Shown piece after piece: positions 5,914 through 12,582 of a DNA stretch of 13,245 bases. The notes beneath the pieces were generated by a model. It saw nothing but the letters and a program-made list of their open reading frames with translations, had not been told where the DNA came from and did no database searches. The position numbers and the translations under genes are program-made. Origin of the DNA: Flavobacteriaceae bacterium. Its GTDB lineage: Bacteria > Bacteroidota > Bacteroidia > Flavobacteriales > Flavobacteriaceae. The DNA lies in the NCBI GenBank assembly GCA_019090365.1, contig JAHRWC010000137.1, positions 1 through 13,245 on the forward strand. The letters are read 5' to 3'. Numbering within the stretch: the first letter of the stretch is position 1; each line of letters starts with the position of its first letter.

Positions 5914-7023
5914 TTAGATTCTTATTCCAACACCAAATTCAATTGCTTCAGCTTTCGCCCAATGCGATTTTACTGAAACAATTCCGAAATATTTACCATC
6001 GAAAAAATAACGTTTAAGTCCTAAACGATTATACACTCTATTTTCAAATTTATTGGGCCAATACAGGTAATATCCTAACTGGCTTGTAAATGCTGTATTA
6101 TTAAAATGTAATTCATGCCCTAAAAAAACACCAACTCTTTTATAATCTTCATCGCCTGTTAAACCATCTTCAGGATATGCAATAGAACGATAATCCACAT
6201 AATCTTTAATAAAATTTGAAAAGAACACATCGACACCAGCTTGAACACTACTCTTAAAACTTAAGCGTTTGTCTGCAAAAGCAGAAACAACATAAAAAGC
6301 TCTTTGATCCTGTCCAATTAAATCACTCTGATTAATTCCACTTCTCAACACAAAATTGTAAGCTATCGGTTCGCGAAAATCTGTTTTATTTTCTTCAGTT
6401 AAAAGAATATATTCTGGAAAGTTTTCATGATCAAATTGATACGTCATTCCAATATTAGCTGAAAATGTATTAGTACTTGTATTAGGTGCTTTAAAATTAC
6501 CGTTAGAATAATGGATAAATGAAAGTCCTGTATTTATACCAAATCCATTCCATATGTTTTCTTTAACAAAACCAAATTTCAACAAGCTCGTACTTAATAA
6601 AGAAGTACCGTAAGCATTATTCTTAAAATTAGTATCAATATCGTATGGATTGGTGTTATACCCAATTCCTGTACCAACAGTTAATTGTACATGTCTGTTA
6701 AGATAATACCATGTATAATGCCCGTAAAGGCTATAGTTGTTTCCTAACACAGGGTTTTTCATGTTCTGATACATAAAGGTGAAACCCCAATCTGGAAAAT
6801 TATGAAGTTGTTCTGCTTCTGTTAAACCGTAAGTCTTTCGGTTATAAGAAATCATTACTCCTTCTGGATGACCTACAATTAGATGGCCTATATCTATATT
6901 ATGCTCAAAAATATTTCCATAAAAATAATCAACACCAATAGAAAAAGGCTTTTTTGTTTTTTCTTGGGAAAGCAATGTAGAACTTAACACAAGGGCAAAA
7001 AGTAGAAATAAGGCGTGCTTCAT
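5914..7023 (-). CDS. PagL-like (acyloxyacyl hydrolase family) outer-membrane barrel, copy 1
   Basis: This is a 369-aa protein with a signal peptide (MKHALFLLFALVLSSTLLSQ) and alternating beta-strand segments ending in FGVGIRI, as expected for an outer-membrane barrel. The segment HYSNGNFKAPN (171-181) matches the active-site region of lipid A 3-O-deacylase PagL, where His and Ser two residues apart are catalytic (H171, S173). The third PagL residue, a Glu twelve positions after the Ser, is Asn here (N185). The protein is about twice the length of PagL. Deacylation of lipid A or another acylated envelope lipid is therefore possible but unproven, and the name is a family label. It is directly followed by a head-GIN lipoprotein gene (1-base gap) and is paralogous to the gene at 7804-8907. 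Confidence 0.72.
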   Translation of the reverse strand: MKHALFLLFALVLSSTLLSQEKTKKPFSIGVDYFYGNIFEHNIDIGHLIVGHPEGVMISYNRKTYGLTEAEQLHNFPDWGFTFMYQNMKNPVLGNNYSLYGHYTWYYLNRHVQLTVGTGIGYNTNPYDIDTNFKNNAYGTSLLSTSLLKFGFVKENIWNGFGINTGLSFIHYSNGNFKAPNTSTNTFSANIGMTYQFDHENFPEYILLTEENKTDFREPIAYNFVLRSGINQSDLIGQDQRAFYVVSAFADKRLSFKSSVQAGVDVFFSNFIKDYVDYRSIAYPEDGLTGDEDYKRVGVFLGHELHFNNTAFTSQLGYYLYWPNKFENRVYNRLGLKRYFFDGKYFGIVSVKSHWAKAEAIEFGVGIRI

Positions 7024-7048
7024 TTTTAATTTAAAAACGTAAATGTAA

Positions 7049-7801
7049 CTAATCTTGAAATATTAAAGTACCACTAAAAAATTCTTCCACTTCTACAATT
7101 GGAGGGCGGTGTACAGAAATCACATTTCCAGTCCCTCTTATTTCACCTGAAATTTTCTCAATTGGGTTCACTTTCATTATTGTAGCACTTCTTTGAAAAA
7201 TAGTTAAATTATCGATCCTAAAATTTTCACCTTCAAATCGAGGCCATTCATCTCCAAAACTAATTCTAGCTCTATTAGAAGTCCCTGAAATATAAAAAAC
7301 ACTCTGACCATTAGCATTTACAATAAGATTATCACATTCTAATTGTAATTCAAAATCTCCACTTTTGTTTGTGCTTTCAACATTTCCTGTAGAATTACTT
7401 GTAAGTATTAACTCGGGGAACTGTAAATTTCCTTCTCCAATTACTTTTTCTGAAGAACTGTTCCTTATTTCAATAAGGTTAGGAACACTTACAATTGCTT
7501 TTGTAACACCGTATTCTCTTATGAAATTACATCCATTATTATCCTGAATTATTAGGGTTCCATTTTCTATAAAAACAGAGACATCAGACAATAAGTTTTC
7601 TCCCGTTTCGATGATGATTTTTTGTTCTGCCGCTTGTTTAAGAATAAGTGTAACATCATCTTCTATTCTAATCTTTTCGAAAAAACCAAGATTAAATTCC
7701 TCTTGAATCATAGTTCCTTCCGTTTGAAAACAATCTGATGCATCTTCACTATTACATGAAATGAAACCTATCAAAAATACTATGTAAACTAATCTCTTCA
7801 T
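7049..7801 (-). CDS. Head-GIN domain lipoprotein, copy 2
   Basis: This 250-aa lipoprotein is paralogous to the product at 5154-5912. The signal MKRLVYIVFLIGFISC puts the acylated Cys at position 16. It keeps DCFQ (C24), IIIETGENLLSDV, CNFIREYGVTKA (C91), the identical block PNLIEIRNSSS, and the ending GNVISVHRPPIVEVEEFFSGTLIF. The middle of the domain has diverged much more than these blocks. It starts 2 bases after the barrel gene at 7804 and ends 25 bases before the second barrel gene, so it is the second member of the first cassette to be transcribed. It probably sits on the outer membrane; the role is unknown. Confidence 0.8.
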   Translation of the reverse strand: MKRLVYIVFLIGFISCNSEDASDCFQTEGTMIQEEFNLGFFEKIRIEDDVTLILKQAAEQKIIIETGENLLSDVSVFIENGTLIIQDNNGCNFIREYGVTKAIVSVPNLIEIRNSSSEKVIGEGNLQFPELILTSNSTGNVESTNKSGDFELQLECDNLIVNANGQSVFYISGTSNRARISFGDEWPRFEGENFRIDNLTIFQRSATIMKVNPIEKISGEIRGTGNVISVHRPPIVEVEEFFSGTLIFQD

Positions 7802-7803
7802 TT

Positions 7804-8907
7804 TTATAATCGTATTCCTAAACCAAATTCTACTGCCTCAGCTTTTGCTCCATGTGACTTGAGTGAAACCTCAGAAAATATATTTTTATACACCTTATAT
7901 TTAAAACCTAATCGTTGATATATCCTACCTTCAAATTCATATGGATAATACACATAATATCCTATTTGAGTATTGATTGCAAATTTTCCGAAATGTAAAT
8001 CATGCCCAACAAAAATTCCAACACGCTTGTAATCCTCATCCCCTTTGATGTTATAGTTTGGAAATGCTGCAGAAAGGTATTCAATTTCTTTTTCTAAAAA
8101 TTTCGAAAAGAAAATATCTGTTCCTAATTGCAAACTACTTTTATAGCTAACTCTTTTATCTGCAAAAGCTGAAACTATAAAAAAGGGATGCTGTCCTAAA
8201 TTTAAATAATCACTTTCATTCACACCTCCTCTTAATACAATATTATATTTAATTGGCTCAGTATATTTAGTTCTTGTAGAATCTGTAATGTATTCATTTG
8301 GAACTGCTTCATTCTGAAATTTATAGTTAAGACCAACATTAAAAGCAAGAGTGTTTGTACTCGTATTTGGTGCTTTTAAATTAGCATTTGAGTAATGTAA
8401 TAAGGTAATTCCTGCCTGAAGACCTATATTTTTAAAAATGTTTTCTTTTGAATAATTTAATAATAAAGCAGTCCCTAATAAAAAATGACTTCCATAGGCA
8501 TTGTTTTTATAATTGGTTTCAATATCAAAAGGGTTTGTATTATAAACAACACCTTCACTAACTCTAAATAGCAAGTTTCTTTTTAAAAAATAAAAATTAA
8601 GATGTGCATATAATCCATAGTTATCTCCTAAAGTTTCATTAGCAGAATTATGATTAATAAATGAAACACCCCAATCTGGGTAATTATATTCTCGCTGCCA
8701 TCTTTTATCTCCAAAAGTTTTTCTATTATAACTTATAATAAGCCCTTTTGGGTGCTCAGTAATTAAATGTGAAATGTCTTTATTATGCCGTAAGATAGAA
8801 CCGTAGAAATACGATGCATCTATGGTATAATCTTCAGGTTTTATATCTTGTGCTTGTACAAAAGAAAACACAAGTAGTCCAATAAAAAAAAATATTTTGC
8901 CCCTCAT
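7804..8907 (-). CDS. PagL-like (acyloxyacyl hydrolase family) outer-membrane barrel, copy 2
   Basis: This 367-aa paralogue of the product at 5914-7023 aligns with it without gaps over at least the first 190 residues. The signal peptide is MRGKIFFFIGLLVFSFVQAQ. HYSNANLKAPNTSTN (171-185) again carries the PagL-like His171 and Ser173, and Asn185 again stands where PagL has its catalytic Glu. Within residues 161-190, 17 of 30 are identical between copies. Other shared blocks are FYG near residue 34, ISYNRKT (58-64), YNTNP, KNNAYG and, near the C-terminus, GDEDYKRVG. The gene lies 30 bases downstream of the PLP enzyme gene, so the cassette may be read from the cysH promoter. Substrate and activity are unknown. 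Confidence 0.72.
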   Translation of the reverse strand: MRGKIFFFIGLLVFSFVQAQDIKPEDYTIDASYFYGSILRHNKDISHLITEHPKGLIISYNRKTFGDKRWQREYNYPDWGVSFINHNSANETLGDNYGLYAHLNFYFLKRNLLFRVSEGVVYNTNPFDIETNYKNNAYGSHFLLGTALLLNYSKENIFKNIGLQAGITLLHYSNANLKAPNTSTNTLAFNVGLNYKFQNEAVPNEYITDSTRTKYTEPIKYNIVLRGGVNESDYLNLGQHPFFIVSAFADKRVSYKSSLQLGTDIFFSKFLEKEIEYLSAAFPNYNIKGDEDYKRVGIFVGHDLHFGKFAINTQIGYYVYYPYEFEGRIYQRLGFKYKVYKNIFSEVSLKSHGAKAEAVEFGLGIRL

Positions 8908-8937
8908 TATTTTTTTTATGAAAGGGCTAAAGATAAC

Positions 8938-9897
8938 CTAATCTTTGTAAAAAGGTAATTTACTAATATCTACATTCCCTCCTGAAAGGATAATCCCAAT
9001 ATTTTTTCCGATAAAGTGTTTTTTGTTATTTAAAACAGCTGCAAATGGAACAGCACTTGAAGGTTCAATAATAATTTTCATACGTTCCCAAATAATTTGC
9101 ATGGCTTCTATAATTTCTTCTTCGGAAACACATAAAATTTCATCAACTAATTTTTTAATGATTGGAAAATTGACATCCCCTAAATGAGTTCTTAATCCGT
9201 CAGCTATTGTGTTCGAATGTTCATTATATTCAATTTTCCCACTTTGTAAAGAACGATATGCATCATTTACTTGCATTGGTTCACCACCAATAACTTTACA
9301 ATTGGAATTATAATAATAGTTCGCTAAAGCTGTACCTGCAATTAATCCACCACCGCCAACTGGAGTTAACATATAATCTAAGTTTTGTTCTTCTTCTATT
9401 AGTTCAATTGCTGAAGTTCCTTGCCCTAATATGACATTTAAATCGTTTGAAGGATGTAAAAAAGTAGCGCCTGTTTCCTCTTGTATTCGTTTTGCTTCAC
9501 TTTCTCTAGAAGCTAAGTTAGGTTCAGAAAAAGTAATGATTCCATCATAGGTTTTTACGCCATCAACTTTAACTTTTGGTGCGTTTGAAGGCATAACAAT
9601 GTATGCTTTAACATCTAATTGCTTTGCTGCTAATGAAACTGCTTGAGCAAAATTTCCTGAGGAATGAGTTACCACACCTTTGTTTTTTTGATTGTCTGAT
9701 AATTGCTGAATAGCATTAATGGCTCCTCGCATTTTAAAAGCGCCAGCTTTTTGAAAATTCTCACATTTAAAAAACAAATTAGCTCCTACAAGTTCATTGA
9801 TTAATTGTGATGTTAATATTGGCGTTCGATGAACAAAAGGCTGTACTCGTTTATAAGTATGCTCCAAATTTTTTTTAGTAGGAATGCTTGTAATCAT
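8938..9897 (-). CDS. PLP-dependent serine/threonine dehydratase or serine racemase-like enzyme
   Basis: This 319-aa fold-type II PLP enzyme has the Schiff-base lysine K55 in AGAFKMRGA and the phosphate-binding tetraglycine loop PVGGGG (179-184). SSGNFAQA (79-86) includes S80, equivalent to the catalytic Ser84 of mammalian serine racemase. GGEPMQVND (204-212) supplies E206 and D212 at the divalent-metal positions of serine racemase and threo-3-hydroxyaspartate dehydratase. No C-terminal ACT domain is present, so it is not the biosynthetic isoleucine-feedback threonine deaminase. Two signature positions differ from the usual family text: Ala for Ser before FK, and Phe83 for the His of SSGNH. 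Deamination of L-Ser, L-Thr or hydroxyaspartate, or Ser racemisation, are all possible. It follows cysH by 17 bases and is probably co-transcribed with it. Confidence 0.82.
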   Translation of the reverse strand: MITSIPTKKNLEHTYKRVQPFVHRTPILTSQLINELVGANLFFKCENFQKAGAFKMRGAINAIQQLSDNQKNKGVVTHSSGNFAQAVSLAAKQLDVKAYIVMPSNAPKVKVDGVKTYDGIITFSEPNLASRESEAKRIQEETGATFLHPSNDLNVILGQGTSAIELIEEEQNLDYMLTPVGGGGLIAGTALANYYYNSNCKVIGGEPMQVNDAYRSLQSGKIEYNEHSNTIADGLRTHLGDVNFPIIKKLVDEILCVSEEEIIEAMQIIWERMKIIIEPSSAVPFAAVLNNKKHFIGKNIGIILSGGNVDISKLPFYKD

Positions 9898-9914
9898 TCT
9901 ACTAAAGTAGAAAT

Positions 9915-10553
9915 TTAATTACTAAAATGAATCCCACACTCTCTATTTTCTAAGGCTTTTACTGGATCATAATAATCGAACTCAACCGGAAGATTATTTT
10001 CTTTTAAAAACTGAAGCATTTCTTGATCTGAAAAATAATAAAATGGAGCTATTTTTAAATTTCCATTACAAGACAAACTGAAAATATCTAAAGTTTCTCG
10101 TAATGAAGTTTGATTCTTTCTAATATTCGTTAACCAAACATCTGGATTGTATTTATTAAAAGCTCTACTAAAAGGCTCAATTTTTACGATATCAGAAAAA
10201 AGTTCATGATTAGGATTATCTAGATTAGGTTCTCCTATTCGATTTTTAATAAAAGCTGTGGTGAGTTTTGGAGTAAAAATATCAATGCTAAGTTTAAGAG
10301 TATCAATTAAAAAATTAGCATGTGTATAAGTTGCATCTGTATTATAACCTGTATCACACCAAATTACTTGAATATCCTTTTTTACCTTAACACATTCGGC
10401 TAATAAGGCTGCAGAATAAGCCCCAAAACTTGTTGAAATTAATGGTCTTTCTGAAATAGACATTACAAATGAAATAACCTCTAAAGGGCTTTTATTTCTA
10501 TATTCTTTGTTTAAAGTTTCAATATCTTGAATACTAAAATTTTCTTTTACCAT
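9915..10553 (-). CDS. cysH: Phosphoadenylyl-sulfate (PAPS/APS) reductase family protein
   Basis: The enzyme reduces activated sulfate to sulfite in assimilatory sulfur metabolism. The 212-aa product has the modified PP-loop STSFGAYSA (40-48), IWCDTGYNT (64-72), the VWLTNIRKNQTSLR segment (139-152) and the C-terminal ECGIH with the catalytic cysteine C206. It lacks the CC and CxxC cysteine pairs that bind the 4Fe-4S cluster in APS-using enzymes, which favours the PAPS type. That is an inference, because substrate use cannot be read with certainty. An Rrf2-family regulator gene lies immediately upstream. The ATP sulfurylase genes cysD and cysN, often next to cysH, are not in the window. A TAnnTTTG box sits 28 bases upstream of the start. 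Confidence 0.88.
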   Translation of the reverse strand: MVKENFSIQDIETLNKEYRNKSPLEVISFVMSISERPLISTSFGAYSAALLAECVKVKKDIQVIWCDTGYNTDATYTHANFLIDTLKLSIDIFTPKLTTAFIKNRIGEPNLDNPNHELFSDIVKIEPFSRAFNKYNPDVWLTNIRKNQTSLRETLDIFSLSCNGNLKIAPFYYFSDQEMLQFLKENNLPVEFDYYDPVKALENRECGIHFSN

Positions 10554-10580
10554 TATATCCTATAGATTTAGTAGAGTATG

Positions 10581-10588
10581 CAAAAATA
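10581..10588 (-). promoter_or_regulatory. -7 box of a cysH promoter
   Basis: TATTTTTG on the minus strand matches TAnnTTTG exactly in the 61-base gap between the Rrf2 gene and cysH. Transcription would start near 10574 and leave a leader of about 20 bases. No TTG is seen at -33, which may indicate dependence on an activator. No clear palindromic operator for the Rrf2 protein was recognised here. Confidence 0.4.
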
Positions 10589-10614
10589 GTGATTATTCTG
10601 ATTGAAAAATATTA

Positions 10615-11031
10615 TTAACTTTTATTTATTAAATCGGCTATAGAAGTGTGTTCAAAAATCTTTAATGTATTATCTCTAACTTGAATCATTAGACGATGAA
10701 CTGAGCAAGTTTTCTCATCTGGACAATCATCACATTTTTCATAAAAATTAAGGCTTACACAAGGAACCATAGATATAGGTCCTTCAAGGATTCTGTATAC
10801 ATTATCAATCTTAACTTCTTCAGCTGTCTTCAATAGATAATATCCTCCGCCTTTACCTTTTTTAGAACCTAAATATCCAGCCTTTTTTAATTGCAATAAT
10901 ATACTTTCTAAAAATTTTTGTGAAATATTCTCATCAGAAGCAATGGTAGAAATTTGAATAGGCACATTCTTTTCCTGACCTGCTAAATACGTAAGGGCTT
11001 TTAATCCGTATTTTGTTTTTCTAGAGAGCAT
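10615..11031 (-). CDS. Rrf2-family transcriptional regulator with IscR-like cysteines
   Basis: This 138-aa product starts with the family-typical MLSRKTKYGLKALTYLA, followed by a winged helix-turn-helix (about 26-70, with ISQKFLESILLQLKKAGYL and the wing GKGGGYYL). The ligand loop contains C91, C100, C103, C109 and H112. The spacing C103-x5-C109-x2-H112 equals the last part of the IscR 2Fe-2S site (C98-x5-C104-x2-H107), and C91 can take the role of IscR C92. A sensor of Fe-S, redox or cysteine status is therefore plausible. In Flavobacteriaceae such regulators are often found next to sulfate assimilation genes, and here cysH is the next gene, 61 bases away, suggesting it controls cysH and perhaps the genes behind it. 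The target and the cluster are inferred. Confidence 0.87.
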   Translation of the reverse strand: MLSRKTKYGLKALTYLAGQEKNVPIQISTIASDENISQKFLESILLQLKKAGYLGSKKGKGGGYYLLKTAEEVKIDNVYRILEGPISMVPCVSLNFYEKCDDCPDEKTCSVHRLMIQVRDNTLKIFEHTSIADLINKS

Positions 11032-11082
11032 GATTGCAAATTATTTTTGATAATTTTATACTTTATTTATACCTCAATAATA

Positions 11083-11613
11083 ATGAAAAAAATCTTAACT
11101 ATCGTTCTATTCGCATGTATTTCTGCGATCACAATTGCTCAAGAAACAAGTACTATAAATTTTCCTGAAGATTATTTCGGAATATATACGGGCACTTTAA
11201 AAATTACTTCGGAAAGAGGTAGTCAAGAAATCCCGATGGAATTTCACCTAAACAAAACAGATTCAATTGGTAAATACAACTATGTTTTAGTCTATGGAGA
11301 AAATGAAAAAAGACAAGAACGTAATTATTTTTTAGTCGAAAAAGATGCTGAAAAAGGAAATTATATGGTAGATGAAGATAATGGTATCCTTATAAATGCT
11401 AAAGTATTAGAAAATAAACTGTATTGCTTATTTGAAGTTGAACAAAGTTTACTCACAACCTTTATAACTTTCGAAAAAGACCATCTTTTATTCGAAATTG
11501 TTTACACAAACACTTCAAAAAAAGAAGAAAGTGGTGGGCAAAATGACAGCATTCCCAAAGTCACTTCATATCCTTTACATGTCATTCAAAAAGCCAAACT
11601 TTTAAAACAATAA
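11083..11613 (+). CDS. Secreted protein of unknown function
   Basis: This 176-aa protein starts at the ATG 11083-11085 with a clear signal peptide (MKKILTIVLFACISAITIAQ). The mature part is beta-rich, with FPEDYFGIYTGTLKITSERG, then EIPMEFHLNKTDSIGKYNYVLVYG, a charged middle and a C-terminal YPLHVIQKAKLL. I do not recognise a characterised domain; the FGIYTGTL pattern suggests a small lipocalin-like or single-barrel fold, but that is a guess. The frame extends upstream to a TTG at 11047, which would put twelve residues ahead of the signal peptide and is rejected. The gene is divergent from the Rrf2 regulator (51-base gap), so the two promoters share this short region. Its stop abuts the metF stop directly. 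Confidence 0.75.
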   Translation: MKKILTIVLFACISAITIAQETSTINFPEDYFGIYTGTLKITSERGSQEIPMEFHLNKTDSIGKYNYVLVYGENEKRQERNYFLVEKDAEKGNYMVDEDNGILINAKVLENKLYCLFEVEQSLLTTFITFEKDHLLFEIVYTNTSKKEESGGQNDSIPKVTSYPLHVIQKAKLLKQ

Positions 11614-12570
11614 TTAAAAAATTTCTGAAGCAATCGCTTTAATGTTATCACTTTTTCCCATGGAATAATAATGTAAAAAAGGAACTCCTTTTTTTACCAA
11701 ATCCTTACTTTGTTCAATACACCACTCTACACCTATTTCTCTAACCGATTTATTATCCTTGCAATTTATCACTTCACGAATTAAATCGTCTGGCAAATCC
11801 ACTTTAAATCGATGCGGAATTAAATTTAATTGTTTTCTTGTTGCCAAAGGTTTTAAACCTGGAATGATAGGAACCGTAATCCCTTCACTTCTACATTTAT
11901 TTACAAACTGAAAATATTTTTCATTGTCAAAAAACATTTGTGTTACTATGTAAGTTGCTCCATTTTTAATTTTCTTTTTTAAGAAATGAATATCACTATC
12001 AATACTTGGGGCTTCCATATGTTTTTCAGGATATCCTGCAACTCCAATACAAAAGTTTGAAGGCGTAGAATTTTGTAATTCTCCATCCAAATACAAGCCT
12101 TTATTTAAATCTGAAATTTGTGAAACCAACCCTGAAGCATAATTGTGCCCTTCCTTCTCAGCTGTAAAATAAGTTTCACTTTTCACAGCATCGCCACGTA
12201 ATGCCATCACATTGTCAATTCCTAAAAACCCTAAATCGATTAAAAAATTCTCAGTATCCTCTTTTGTAAATCCTCCACAAAGAATATGAGGAATGGCATC
12301 TACATTATATTTATTTTTAATAGCAGCGCAAATACCTACTGTCCCAGGGCGTTTTCTAACTACTTTTTTTTGTAATAATCCATTTTCTAACTCTTTATAA
12401 ACATATTCTTCTCGATGATAAGTTACATCTATAAATGGAGGTTTAAATTCCATCAATGGATCTATATTATTGAAAATTGATTGGATATTTTCTCCTTTTA
12501 ATGGAGGTAATATTTCGAATGAAAATTGTGTTTTTCCATTTCCGTTTTTTATATGATCTGTTACTTTCAC
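11614..12570 (-). CDS. metF: 5,10-methylenetetrahydrofolate reductase
   Basis: MetF is a flavoenzyme that reduces methylene-THF to 5-methyl-THF, the methyl donor for methionine synthase. The 318-aa TIM-barrel product shows SFEILPP with E19 (E. coli Glu28, proton transfer), NVMALRGD with D127 (E. coli Asp120, near the flavin), GVAGYPEKH (176-184), GATYIVTQMFFDN (204-216) and PGLKPL. The length is typical. The start is GTG at 12568-12570; upstream the frame meets the metH stop after four more codons, none of them a start. It follows metH by 12 bases, forming a metH-metF operon in which both enzymes act on the same folate pool. Confidence 0.96.
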   Translation of the reverse strand: MKVTDHIKNGNGKTQFSFEILPPLKGENIQSIFNNIDPLMEFKPPFIDVTYHREEYVYKELENGLLQKKVVRKRPGTVGICAAIKNKYNVDAIPHILCGGFTKEDTENFLIDLGFLGIDNVMALRGDAVKSETYFTAEKEGHNYASGLVSQISDLNKGLYLDGELQNSTPSNFCIGVAGYPEKHMEAPSIDSDIHFLKKKIKNGATYIVTQMFFDNEKYFQFVNKCRSEGITVPIIPGLKPLATRKQLNLIPHRFKVDLPDDLIREVINCKDNKSVREIGVEWCIEQSKDLVKKGVPFLHYYSMGKSDNIKAIASEIF

Positions 12571-12582
12571 AGTTTTAGTTTT

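Noticed and set aside
7365..7547. Plus-strand ORF of 60 codons inside head-GIN copy 2
   Set aside because: Antisense shadow of a well-supported lipoprotein gene, with no matching ORF in the paralogous copy that I noticed.
5154..8907. Recent duplication or assembly artefact in the barrel/lipoprotein pairs
   Set aside because: The copies differ at many positions at both DNA and protein level (17 of 30 identical residues even in the conserved HYSN block), so this is an old duplication.
11047..11082. Upstream extension of the secreted protein from a TTG at 11047
   Set aside because: It would place twelve residues before a well-formed signal peptide that starts with MKK at 11083.
11032..11082. 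Promoter boxes and an Rrf2 operator in the 51-base divergent region
   Set aside because: Only near matches (TAATTTTA, TAATTTG) with unsuitable spacing were found, and the inverted repeats are simple AT runs.
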